Shown here: positions 43,674-55,700 of the stretch, piece after piece | Layout: every line of letters starts with the position of its first letter | How positions within the stretch are numbered: the first letter of the stretch is position 1 | From: Diplolepis rosae | Taxonomy: Eukaryota; Arthropoda; Insecta; Hymenoptera; Diplolepididae | DNA length: 64,000 bases | Reading direction: 5' to 3' | Assembly (NCBI GenBank): GCA_030998225.1 | Contig: JAPYXD010000581.1 | Span: 7,513,501 to 7,577,500, forward strand | Notes under the pieces: generated by a model | What the model was told of the DNA's origin: nothing | Databases searched by the model: none | The model's input: the letters and a program-made list of their open reading frames with translations, nothing else | Made by a program: the position numbers and the translations under genes

Positions 43674-44200
43674 GCACACAGAAAAAATATATGATTGAAT
43701 CAATGAAAATTATTTGTTTGAAAGACTTTCTTTGATTTTGAGAAATGATTCATTTGAATTGAATGAAAATTTTTTGCTCCAAGCAAAGTATCTTTGATCC
43801 AGATATTAATGCATCAATTTCTTTGTTTTGGAGAAAAATTTATTTGATTTAAACAAATATTTTTTTTTGGGGTGTTTCCAAAGGCAAACAATAAAAAAAT
43901 TTCTTTTATCACATTCTCATCACATGAGAAGGTATTCATTAATCACATGACAAACTATTGTTTTCTTAAAATGGTATTTTTTTAAATGTCATTTTTCTCA
44001 AATGTCGACATTTTTCCTAAAAAGCCAAAAAATGCATATCATAAAAATAAAAATGTCGCGTATAAAAGACGGCCCAAAAAGTTTCCTCAAATGGTATTAG
44101 TTAAAAACTGACCCTCTTTAAAATTTTTTTGAATCAACAAAACTTTCTTTAACTCAAAGAAATTTTTTCTTTGACCGTATATCAACCGTTTTCTGGGTGT
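43674..44200. mobile_element. Degenerate hairpin MITE remnants
   Basis: ACACAGAAAAAATATATGAT at 43677 and TCAACCGTTTTCTGGGTG at 44183 resemble left and right ends of the AAAGAAA hairpin family. Between them lies a short CATTCTCATCACATGAGAAG start of the 1.1-kb repeat (43912). Boundaries are not exact. Confidence 0.45.
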
Positions 44201-44204
44201 TCCA

Positions 44205-46015
44205 TAAAATTTCGTGAGCCTCGGCGCTCGAAAATCTTGGACGATCTTCAATGCACTGCATATCCGTATAAGATACGTGTTTTTGAGATTTTCTTAACCC
44301 CTTCACTATCATTAACACATATATGGGCAGAAAAAAGTCGTGCCAGTTTTGCTTCATGACACATATATATGGCCACATTGCAAAAAAATAATTTATGATA
44401 ATCCGTTTTATTGTGCGTGGGTGTCTCGAAGTTTTTAGGATTGTTGAATCCGAATCTGGTGTTAGATTTTCAAAATTCAAAATAACAGATCCAATATGTT
44501 CGATTCATTTTGCAAAAATGTTTGGTACATAAGAAAATTTAATTGGCCATGTTTAAGTTTCTCGCGACGCTCAATCCGGATCTGATGTCAAGTTTTTAAA
44601 ATAGAAAATGGCAAATTTGGTTTAACTAACTAAATTAGCATACATAATTTAGAAAAATTTCTAAACCTGAAATAAAAGCATTGATATATGTAAAAAATAA
44701 TCTTCGTTTGAATTCTGTCCATAAATTCCCGCTGAAACCATTTTTATCACGTTTTGAACATTTTTAGGAATTTTGATCACCATATCAGATCGGACATTCC
44801 TAATTTTGGAAATCTGATATGAGATTTAAATTAAGCGATCGCAAAAATAGATAATAAAAAATTATCATAATTTTCTGAAAGCTTTTAGTTCTTGAAGCCA
44901 AAATGTCAAAATAAGTTCTTTTTCGTCTGACTGCGAAAGGGGGTTGGAGACGAATTGGCAAATAAATATAACGTTCGTTTCAACCTTTTAGGTACATATT
45001 TAATACGATGTTATGCAAAAAAGATGCATATTTAGGAGACAGTCAAGATTTCCATGAACAGCGATAAATACGGTTTTCAAAAGAATCTATGTTTATTGGA
45101 AACCCATATTTGGAAAACCATCTAGAAAAAGATGATGATTTGATCTCTAATAATTTTTTTAAAAGTATAACACATGAATGGCAAAATATTCTTGTGCATA
45201 TTTATTTGAATTTTCACATTTTTAATGTTTTGGCTTTTGTTTGATAATTTTTTTTAATAAAAATATACGAATTAAAAAAAATATATTTTTTCCTAGGTAT
45301 TCAATTATATTTGAATTTTGATTAAATTGGAATAAAAATCATGCAGCTTTTTCAGAATTTTATGCCACTACAATGAATATACAGTTCTTTTAAATTCAGA
45401 AATTTCTACTCTTGTTCAAATTCGAAAAAGTCCTTCATCAATTAATAAGTTTCTAGTTTACTACTCAAAAGTTTATAATTACAATTAAATTGCTTTCATG
45501 TATGTCAATGATATTTATAAGAGTCTTAATTGACATCGTAAAATGTTTTGTTCTTTAATTTCATTTTAAACGTTGTTTTATGATTACATATATTAATTAT
45601 TTGAAAACAACGTGTGTATCTTATAATATCAATAATTGCAAAAGCGAACACCTTATACTGTATTTTCTTAAAAGTGATCGAATTCCTGCAATTAGCGTTA
45701 ATGAATATAATAAAATAAATTGTACTAATCATAAAATGTATTGGATTAAATACGAAATTTTTAACATATCTGTAATTATAACTTGTCAAGGAGGAAGTCT
45801 CGCATTAACATAAAACATGCAAAAGTATATTTACAAATACATTCATTTAATTTCTTAGAAATTAATTGTCCCAGCAAGTGTTATTTTCTGGCTTTCTTTC
45901 TTCTACGGTTTTCTTCCGGGTTGTATTCAATTTTTAGTTAAAACTTGAGTGCAATGGACGGAAGCATTATTAAGACGAGAAAACAGGAAAAGAACATTCT
46001 CGTGGGGGTCGGGAG
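44205..46015. other. No gene recognised
   Basis: From 44440 to 44830 three loosely similar 100-150 bp stretches contain (A)TCCGAATCTGGTGTTAG, ATCCGGATCTGATGTCAAG and ATCAGATCGGACATTCC, suggesting an old tandem repeat. The open frames at 44154-44480 and 45526-45813 show no domain or codon bias that I trust. Confidence 0.35.
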
Positions 46016-46024
46016 TATATCTAG
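46016..46024 (+). promoter_or_regulatory. Possible TATA box of the silk-like gene
   Basis: TATATCTAG lies 63 bp before the start codon, with an initiator-like TCAACA at 46051. Spacing is a little long for a TATA-initiator pair, so this is tentative. Confidence 0.3.
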
Positions 46025-46078
46025 AGCTCGAAGATTGTTTGGTGAGTATCTCAACAGGATTATCAGATCCTATACAAG

Positions 46079-49000
46079 ATGGAGTGGAAGTTACCTCTGT
46101 TCCTCTTGACGGTCGCTCTTGCAACAGGCTTAACTGTTGGCACAGATTGTCTCTGCGGCTCCGATGGAAAAGCCACTCTTCCCTGTGAAATTCAAATTAA
46201 GGTAAATTTATCATAGATAAACAAAATTGCAATATCTCTAGGAATCAGAATCAAATATTACCAATCTTCGACATTTTTTCTGATGATATACTTATTTTTT
46301 ATTTTAAATGGAACCATAACTCAAATATTAATAACATTAGTACTCGTAGCAACTCCCTTGCACTCAGTTTTTTACGAAATTCGTAAATTTTCACTCTTTT
46401 TCCAGTCAAAAGGATCAAGAGGGAAACATGGTCGTCAACGTGCATTCCAACTTACACCCGTCTCAGGATATGGACAAGGTCCTGTAAACTCTGCAACTGG
46501 CATAGGATTTGGTTCTGCCACTGCATATGGACCAGGTGGAGCCAGTGCTTCAGGATTAGGATACGGTTCTGGCTCTGCATATGGACCAGGTGGAGCCAGT
46601 GCTTCAGGATTAGGATACGGTTCTGCCTCTGCATACGGACCAGGTGGAGCTAGTGCTTTAGGATTAGGATACGGTTCTGCCTCTGCATACGGACCAGGTG
46701 GAGGAAGCGCTTCAGGATTAGGATATGGTTCTGGCTCAGCATACGGACCAGGAACCAATCTTGTTGCAGTGACTGGTTGTATACTTCCACCATCTCCGGC
46801 ACCTGCACCACCCCCTGCACCAGCACCGCCCCCTGCACCTGCACCACCCCCTGCGCCAGCACCACCCCCTGCACCTGCACCACCACCTGCACCTGCACCA
46901 CCCCCTGCGCCTGCACCACCGCAAACACCTTGTCAAGTATATTATCTACCTATTCAATCTCAATCTGCTACTCCATCTTATGCCACTGCTGTAGGAGTAG
47001 GTTATGGTAGTGCTTCTGGAAATAGCGCTTCTGCTACCGGTTTAGGAGTCGGACAGGCTAGTTCATCTGGATCTGGCTCTTCCGCTACTGGTTTAGGATT
47101 CGGTCAGGCCAGTGCTTCCGGACCTGGATCTTCTGCCACCGGTTTGGGATTCGGTTACGGTAGTGCTACCGGATCTGGCTCTTCAGCCACTGGTCTGGGA
47201 CTCGGTTACGCTACTGCATCTGGACCAGACTCAGCTTCCCCAGGTTATGGCTCCGGACCAGGAACTAATCTTCTTCCCTTAACTTATGTAATTTCTGTCC
47301 CACCGGCACAACATCCTTCATCGCCATCGCCACCATCCTCACCACCATCACCACCTCCGCCACCACCACCTCCACCACCACCTCCACCACCACCTCCACC
47401 ACCTCCGCCACCACCACCACAAGCACCTTGCCAGCAAACACCAGTATATTACGTATCTGGTTCTCCATCTTATGCCAACGCTTTAGGAATTGGTTATGGT
47501 AGTGCTTCTGGAAATAGCGCTTCTGCTTCCGGTTTAGGAATCGGACAGGCTAGTTCATCTGGATCTGGCTCTTACGCTACTGGTTTAGGATTCGGTCAGG
47601 CCAGTGCTTCCGGACCTGGATCTTCCGCTACTGGTTTAGGATTCGGTCAGGCCAGTGCTTACGGACCTGGATCTTCGGCCACCGGTTTGGGATTCGGTTA
47701 CGGTAGTGCTTCTGGACCTGGATCTTCGGCCACTGGTTTGGGATTCGGTTACGGTAGTGCCTACGGACCAGGCACTAATATAGTTCCCCTGACATGTCTA
47801 ATTCCACCTTCATCGCCACCATCCTCACCTCCATCACCGCCTCCACCACCGCCACCACCACCGCCGCCACCACCACCGCCGCCGCCACCACCACCTCCAC
47901 CACCACCGCCACCACCACCGCCACCACCACCGCCACCACCTCCACCACCACCTCCACCACCACCACCTCCACCACCTCCGCCTCCACCACCTCCGCCACC
48001 ACCATCGCCGCCACCACAAGCACCTTGCCAGCAAACACCAGTATATTACATATCTGCTTCTCCATCTTATGCCAACGCTTTAGGAATCGGTTATGGTAGT
48101 GCTTCTGGAAATAGCGCTTCTGCTACCGGTTTAGGAATCGGACAGGCTAGTTCATCTGGATCTGGCTCTTCCGCTACTGGTTTAGGATTCGGTCAAGCCA
48201 GTGCTTCCGGACCTGGATCTTCAGCTACTGGTTTGGGATTCGGTTACGGTAGTGCCTACGGACCAGGCTCTTCTGCCTACGGTTTGGGTTACGGTTATGC
48301 TTCCGCTAGTTCACCTGCTCCATCAAGTTCTGTGTACTATTCTTACGTACCCGCTCCTTCACCAGGGCCCTTTCCGACATCAGGACCCTGTTACTCCTAT
48401 GGTTATCTACCAGCAGCCTCTCCTGCACCAGGAGGCCAGGTGCCGCAGGCACCTCAAGCCGATGATTCTCCTCAAGCACCCGCATCATATGATAGCCCAT
48501 CTGCACCTACTGGCGCGGTTGCTTCAAATCCCGCTTATTATCCTAGAGGTGCTAACCCAGGGTTAGGGCTAATCTACGGACTTCCTCAACCTTCCTCTGG
48601 CCCTGCATGGGCTCCATCAGTATTCTACGGTCTTGGCCCTAACTCAGGACTCTCTGATGATTCTAGGTAACTATAAATGATTTGAATTAAGTCGATTTAT
48701 TATTCAAATAATTTCCAATTTCATGTGATACGACACTTTCGGATCTATTTTTATTCAATTCTGTATAGAATCCATCAATTTCGATTCCTTTTTAAGGATT
48801 ACGATTGTTTAAGATGTTATTGAACGCGTTACCTTTGGGATTTCTTATAAATTTAGTTAAAAAATTAACGATTTTTCTAGACAAATAATTGAAAAATGAA
48901 AAAAGAACGAGGAAGGATCTGCCGAGTCCTCGGTGGCGTAATCGACTAGCGTACAACTCATGTAAAGTGAGGACCCCGGTTCGAATCCGGGCCGAGGGAG

Positions 49001-50080
49001 ATTTTTTTCTCGTTCTTCAAATTATTTCTCTGGAAGAAACGTTAATTTTTAAAATAAATTCTTTTTTATTGTAATTTTGTTGAAAATAATAAAAGTATTC
49101 AAATTTAAAAAATTTTAAAGAGACGCTTTCGACTGTGCCGGGATTCGAGCCCAGGTCTTTCGATTGCCGGTCGACTGCTCTAACCAACTGAGCTACGCAG
49201 GCGTCCAACTAAACATAATATTAATAGAACATTCAGAATCAACTCAAAATCAAACAAATTTATGAAATTGGAAGTAGATTCATTGGTTCGATCTAATCAG
49301 AATAAAGTAGTTTGCAGGTTTTTAAGTAATTGTGGAAAGAAATATGTAGATCAAGCCAAAAAACCATTAATCTGAATCCTTCTCATGAAATTCTTTCAGA
49401 TGAATATAAATTCAAACAAGATATCAGATTTGGAAACTTTCAATCACTCTTATAATACGATTTTCGAATATCGTTCTTTAAATTTGGATTTACTAATCAT
49501 CAAGTTTTTTTTCTAACGTTAATAACAATTTTATGTAAATACATTTTTTTATCATATTTGAACAATAATAAAAAATAAAAGATTGTTATCTTTAGATTAC
49601 GACTCAAAAAAAATCAACTGACAATCGACTGGTTATTGGAAACTTTCAGATATTTTCTGTAAAGGATAATCAACTATTATGAAATAATAACAAAAAAGTC
49701 TAGGAAAAATTCATAAACAGGAATCCTAAAGTATTGATGAACAGTTGCTAAATTTTTCCTGGACTGTTTTGTTATTATCTCTGAATAGTGTACTAATTTT
49801 TACCGCAGTTTTCTGAAAATTTGCAGTTATTAAAAGTTTGTCTAAAAGTGTTGAACTATCTATGAATTTTTAATGGGATATTTTTTCCGTGCAGAACAGG
49901 ACAGTTTATTATTTTTTTATTTATTTATTTATTATTATTTTTTTTTCTAGTGATTGTGAACCTGACGGATCTGGTGGATCTAGTGGATCTAGTGGATCTA
50001 GTGGAAACGGAGGATTGAGTTCGAAGTGGAGGCTGCGACCAATCTACCTAGAAGATTCTAGTGATGAATGTACATGCTAA
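46079..50080 (+). CDS. Secreted silk-like Gly/Ser/Ala- and Pro-rich protein
   Basis: Exons 46079-46201, 46406-48666 and 49951-50080 give 837 residues with matching phases (0 and 2). Exon 1 encodes a signal peptide (MEWKLPLFLLTVALATGL) and a Cys-bearing segment (TDCLCGSDGKATLPC). Then come Gly-rich blocks of about 14-residue repeats (SSATGLGFGQASASGPG, GASASGLGYGSAYGP) at roughly residues 59-163, 236-330, 401-503 and 600-677, separated by Pro blocks near 168-216 (PAPAPPPAP), 340-382 and 508-580 (almost pure Pro). Each Pro block ends PCQ followed by VYY. Exon 3 adds DCEPDG, a GGSSGSSGSSGNGG linker and the tail PIYLEDSSDECTC. Low-complexity Gly/Ala/Ser repeats with Cys at both ends recall silks and glues. 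No homologue is recognised; an extracellular fibre, coating or adhesive role is inferred. Reading through the exon 2 donor would give a 795-residue form ending at 48670. Confidence 0.85.
48927..48999 (+). tRNA. tRNA-like sequence, probably a pseudogene
   Basis: The 73-nt unit has a paired acceptor stem (TCCTCGG with CCGAGGG), a D stem (GCGT/GCGT) and a perfect T arm (CCCGG TTCGAAT CCGGG). The anticodon arm pairs poorly and position 33 is not T, so the identity cannot be read. It is bordered by an inverted repeat (GAAAAAAGAACGAG and CTCGTTCTTC). It lies in intron 2 of the silk-like gene. Confidence 0.55.
49131..49202 (-). tRNA. tRNA-like sequence, GGC anticodon, tRNA-derived repeat
   Basis: Read on the minus strand, the A box (TAGCTCAGTTGG) and B box (GGGCTCGAATCCC) are good. 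The T arm is paired, the anticodon stem has four of five pairs and the loop CCGGCAA would give anticodon GGC (Ala), but position 33 is C and two acceptor pairs are wrong. It continues into GAAAGCGTCTC, which pairs with GGACGC upstream. The same 3' half occurs twice at 55311-55412, so it is more likely a tRNA-derived repeat than a working gene. Confidence 0.55.
49205..49945. other. Rest of silk-like gene intron 2
   Basis: AT-rich. It contains no feature apart from the T-rich acceptor tract (TTTTTTTTCTAG) that ends at 49950. Confidence 0.5.
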
Positions 50081-50368
50081 TTCGAAATGTTTAAAAAAAT
50101 GATTGTAGATTTTATAGATCAAAAAGTTATTGACCTTTGGCTTTAAATATGTTCCCAAAACGTGTGAACTAATACAGTTTTACAGTTATCTTATTCTTTC
50201 ACTACAGTCCAAAGACTTTTCTCCGAAATATGAACAATACTTGAATCATCATAATTGCACAATTTTGTGCAAAGTATTTCGCGCGTGTGCAAGAAAATTG
50301 TATAATATTTTTAGGATAATTAAAACTGCGACATTGATCCAGAAACACGATTTTATATCTGGAACAGG

Positions 50369-50374
50369 AATAAA
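50369..50374 (+). terminator. Candidate polyadenylation signal, silk-like gene
   Basis: AATAAA lies 290 nt after the exon 3 stop; another AATAAA follows at about 50685. No transcript evidence is available. Confidence 0.4.
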
Positions 50375-50419
50375 CTTTATTAAAGTTTTAATCATTACAT
50401 TACTTCATGATTGATTTAC

Positions 50420-52690
50420 TATTTCCAATCAACATTCCCCTTATCTTTACTTTTCAATGCTATTCTAATAATTATGAAAGAGTGCGATTTTTTTATTATC
50501 TCACACTTGAGAATTTTAGTTTCCTGGTTTTTTAATTATGCATTTTATTAAGCTTATTTTCAAGTTTTAGCGAGAATAATCTCAGTAAAAATTCTGTTAC
50601 TATGATACTGATTATGCTCATTATGATAACGTACTATCACTTATTGTCACAATTAATTTAGAGTTCGGACGCTTTTTTTATTGAATAAAGAATATTTTTA
50701 TCCAGCAAAATGAATTCTTGTTACTTTTATTGTCCAATGAATGAAATTGAAAGCTTAACTTCATCAGCTAAATTTATTCACAAAGTTCAAAGTACTTTTG
50801 TTTAAAGGAGTATTTATAGAACTGTAGATAATGCCGACGTTGAATTTTTCAATGTCAATCCCAGTAATCGAATATTTTGAATTACAATTGTGTTTTGAAC
50901 ACTCCATAAATTTAACATTTATTCATTGTATTTCAAGTATGATATTCAAAACGAGATGCGTTTTTTAGCACATGTAATAAATTTAAAGTTTATTCTTTGT
51001 CTTAATCAATTATTTCTTATTTTTATTCATGATTTTATTATTATGTACCGCCTTCAAATAATTTGATATTAAAATATTATACTTTACTTATACTACTTAT
51101 AATATATACTTTAATGATTTATACATTCTTAATGAAAATAATAAGAAAGTGAAACTTTATTTGAATGCATATAATATTCAACATAACTTTATATGATGTT
51201 AAATATGAAGTAAGAAATAACAATGTAACTTTTTTAAAATCTAATAAAATACTATCCTTCATATTTTAAAATGTCTGAAAAATTTAAATACTGATATAGA
51301 AGTGACTATATTTTCACCTACATAAAATACTGATGCTTGAGGCTCAAAAAGAAATTAGAAGTTATTTATTTTGAATCAATGATGAATAATTTGTAAAAAA
51401 ATCCAATAACATAGAATAAAGGGAATACATATACATTCGTGATATAACAAAATGTCATAGAAAAATTGTTTAAAAAATATGTAGACGAACCCTTAAGATA
51501 AGATTTGCAATATGATATTTTAATCATTGCATCTACAATAATAAATTTCCTTTTTTACCAATAATTGGCAATTTCAATGATACATTATACCTAGCGAGTG
51601 TTGATAAAGAAGTTTTAACACCACCAATTGCAAAAATAATAAAAATTGCTTAAGGGATTGTGTCCAGTGAGTGTCGATAAGGAAGAATTAATTTTTCTGC
51701 ATCACCGACTGATAAAATAGTAAATCTAATTTTTCAAAAGTTATTTATGATTTCGATTTCCAATTATTGATAGCTCAAATAGTTGTACTTGGACTTTTTG
51801 AGTTTTTTGCGTCTTTGTCGCATGTATTCTGTACACGAATATTTCACATTTCAATAACAATGTAGAGAAAAAAACTCAAAAATGACAAGGTTCAAAAAAT
51901 TCATTAATGAAATAATAATATCACCTGACACTAATAGATTATTTTAAAAAATGCACATTGGAAATCATAGATAAAATTCTTTTAAACATACAAAGCTTTA
52001 TTTACATTGTATTGGATTTTATTACGCACTGGGTTTTTCTGAGCTATATTCACCGTCAAGATCAGAATCTGAATTATTTCAAAAATTTATAACTTCAATA
52101 AAGATTCTTTTGAAATGAAAATTGGAAGGAGAGAAAGAGTATAAGAATAAATAAATGAATAAATCTTTAATTAAAAATCGGCATTAAGGAATAATGATTT
52201 ATTGTAGTAAAATTAGAGTAAATAACAATCACATATCGTGTCATCTATCAACGAGATATAACACACATGTTAAAATGATGCGACATAAATAATTTAGATG
52301 CATCGTCGATGATTCGATGCCACGGTGCTTAGAAATCACGTAACATTAAAAATATTTATGTATAATATATATAATTTGTATAAATTGTCGAGTTATTCCT
52401 ATAAATATCCTCTAAAATCTTGTGTGGCAAATAATCACTTAAGAACAAATTCACAATTTAGTCGTTACAATTTTTTAGGCACCAATGGTATGCGGACCCT
52501 GTCTTTGGTACATACGACCGATTCATTTTTAATGTGTTTTAACGAAGACGCTCAACTGGTCCTCCAGTTTTTAATGACATTTCGTTCGTACCCACTTGCA
52601 CTTCACTTACTTTCTTTCCTTTTTGTTCTTAGTCTATACCGAAGATTGGGATAGTCGTTCGTCAGTGACACAGTTCTTCAACATTCAGTG
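50420..52690. other. Spacer and probable Pointed 3' UTR
   Basis: Very AT-rich. The part near 52190-52709 is probably 3' UTR of the ETS gene, with a minus-strand AATAAA near 52196. Nothing else could be supported between 50700 and 52100. Confidence 0.35.
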
Positions 52691-52709
52691 CACGTTCTTC
52701 AACGATTTC

Positions 52710-55700
52710 TCAGTCTTCTTCCTTCTTCTCAGGCTTTAAATCCACCATTGCGTGCAATTCTTCGGGACTGTATCTGCAATAAGATAAAAAACAAAAGATT
52801 AAACTAAAGAATCATTAAAATAAACCATGAATTAGCAAATAAATATTTTAACAATTCTAAAAAACCAATGCTCTCTATTTGAACTAATAGCGTCTGCTTA
52901 TCTACAGAATATTTATTTGGTATAGGAAAAATTAGGAAACAGAATAAGAAATTCAACAGGAAATTGAAGACTTACCCTAAGAGACTTTGCAAGTCGCAAA
53001 CGAAACGGTAGACATATCGTTTGCCGGCGGTTTTATGTATAATATTCTTGTCGTAATAATATCTCAGACCACGACTGAGTTTCTCATAGTTCATCTTGGG
53101 CTTATTTTTTCGAATTCCCCATCGACGAGCTACTTCATCCGGATCTGTGAGCTTGAACTCCCATCCATCACCGGTCCACGATATGAAACCCTGACACGAT
53201 TTATCTGTGAGAAGCTCCAGTAGAAATTGCCACAGTTGAATTGGACCAGAGCCTGTGAAACATGGACCACTTCCTGAAATATAAAAGAAATTGTTAATAA
53301 AATCCTGAAAGTTTCTCTAAGAATCAAAAGCCCACTCAATTTCAATTACTACAATAAGTTCAAACATTAAAGGCTCTTCTAATCACTTTTTAAATTCCGA
53401 AGATAATTAACATAAAATAAGAGAAGATATGAGTTGAAAATGTATTTTATTCTAACTGTAAACATACCCGTGTAACCAGCAAGCATAGCACTTTGAAGAA
53501 GTGGCTTCTGGTCGGAATTATTGCCAATGGCTGAGGGATGATGTGGATTTGAAGAATCCCGGGGTCCTAATCCAGCTAGGAACGCGGGATGATGCGAAAG
53601 GTGCTCGCTCAGAGGACCCATCGATCCCCATTGATCTCCACCTACTCCGCCTCCTCCACCACCTCCAGTCCCACTTCCGCTTCCTGGGACCGTCTGGAAT
53701 GACGCAGCATCGTACTGGCCGTACCCACTTTCGCTATACCCTTCATGATAACGACCTGACACAAAAAAAAAACAATTCATTATTATCAAAATTGTTCATA
53801 TGTAGATTTATTCAAATTAAACGTTTGTTTTTCTTGCTTCTACACATTGATATATTTATTATTAAAAAAAGAAAAAATATCGGAGGCCATGGGCCAACGG
53901 AACAACGTGACGTTGCTAATTGCAATTACAGTATGTAAGGTTATTAAAAAAATAATAACTAAAATGGATTTTTGGTATTAGAGAGACGTGAACAAAAGAG
54001 CCAAGAAGGTTCCACTGGTACTAAAAATCCATTTTAGTTGATAATTTAAAAATAATCTTACATACTGGAATTGCAATTACCAATGTCACATGGCCTTAAG
54101 GCCACGAATCAACCAGACCACGTGGCCAAATTTCTGTAAAACTTTATGCAAGAAATTTTGTTTATTTTACGGAATATCTTCCAGAAAATTTGGAAAATAC
54201 AAGAGAGGACGATAAAGAACGTCTGTAAACTATGTTTGAATGAAAATTTTTACATTTAACTGCCCTTGTAGAAAAAAATAATTGGGACCAATTGATTCGC
54301 TTGACCCCATTTAAAAAATCATTGAAACCGATTTATTAATCGGATTCAATCAGGAGATACCATTTTGAATCCGATTAATAAATCAGTTTCAATGATATTT
54401 TTGAAATGGGGTCAATCGGATCAGTCGGTCCCAATTGGGTCCAATTATTTTCTTCTACAAGAGTGTAAGTATCGATAACTTCCTCAATTTTTTAAAAAAT
54501 TTCGCTAAAAAGAAATTAAGAGACGTGCTTCATTGTCTTTTGTTACGTTTTCAAAATTTCCAGAAAGATGTCTTGTAAATTAAAACAATGATCTTGCATG
54601 AACAAGTCAATGTATAATTTAGTCACGTGGACCGATCCAATCCATGGCCTTGAGTCCATGGGCCAAAGGAACCGAGTGACGTCGGTAATTGCAATTACAG
54701 TATGAAAGTTTATTCGATAAATAATTACTAAAATGGATTTTCTGTACTAGACGGACGTGAACAAGAGTCAAAAAAATTTTCTGGTTGATGCATGGCCTTA
54801 AGGGACAATATATATATATATATATTATATATTAGAAAAGGAAGTTTACCTCGTGGGTAGCTTTTGAAGGGAGGAGGCTGGTACTTTGGCTCCAAAGGAA
54901 TGCCGCTGGCACTGTAGAACTCGGGAGATCCTTCAAGATTGTACGGGTGAGGATGCTGATGATCCTGTGGCAGGTTTTGATACTCTGCCTCATCGTATCC
55001 AGAATAATGCGCAGGAGTCATATAACTCTCCGTTGGTGCATTGCTGACCCGGAGGTCGACCTCGTTGCCTCCCGATCCGAGGTCTCCACCACTGGTTAAT
55101 CCACCACCTCCACCTCCTCCTTGCAAGTGTTCCGTTATGTGGTGATTGCTGTAGTTTGCTGTTTAACAAAAACAATCTATTAGATTTAATTCAATAAAAA
55201 TTTAACATTCATTGCATGCATGAAGGCAGATTATTTAATAAATAATTTAATAGATGTACAGCGTGGGTTTTTTCATTTCCAATTATTTAAAAATCTTTCT
55301 AAGGAAAAAAAAACGCTTTCGACAGTGACGGGATTCGAGCTCGGGCCTTTCGATTGCCGGTCGAATCAAAAGACCTGGGCTCGAACCCCGGCACATTCGA
55401 AAGCGTCTCTTTTTCCACAGAATGATTTTTAAATTCTTTAAAGAATATCAATTCGTTTCCACGATTTAATTAATAGACAGTGACAATTTAAAATAAAAAC
55501 CTCTATCTTTTATTACAGATTCGGATTCACCATTTAGAAATACGTAAGCATTATTAAAAAATGTTTTTTAATTCAAAATTCAATTGAAAATTTTTTTTAA
55601 CTTTGAATTTTCAAATGAGAACAAAATTTAAAATCGGAAAGAAAATTTCGAATAGAACTTATGTATTTTAGAATAAAGAATTCGAATTTGTGAAAAAAAG

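Noticed and set aside
44154..44480. 108-residue minus-strand open frame
   Set aside because: Overlaps a MITE end and a plus-strand frame, has no recognisable domain and no splice partners that I could find.
45955..46043. An upstream coding exon starting ATGGACGGAAGC and ending at a GTGAGT donor
   Set aside because: It would not join the signal-peptide exon in a useful frame and encodes no recognisable start; the signal peptide ATG at 46079 is the better start.
46435..48566. Several overlapping frames on both strands of the silk-like gene (Thr-rich, Val-rich, Trp-rich)
   Set aside because: They are translations of the same triplet repeats in other frames. Only the frame with the signal peptide and exact splice phases makes sense.
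48927..49202. Two working tRNA genes
   Set aside because: Anticodon arms are defective or lack T33, and the second unit is repeated elsewhere as halves, so they are called tRNA-like.
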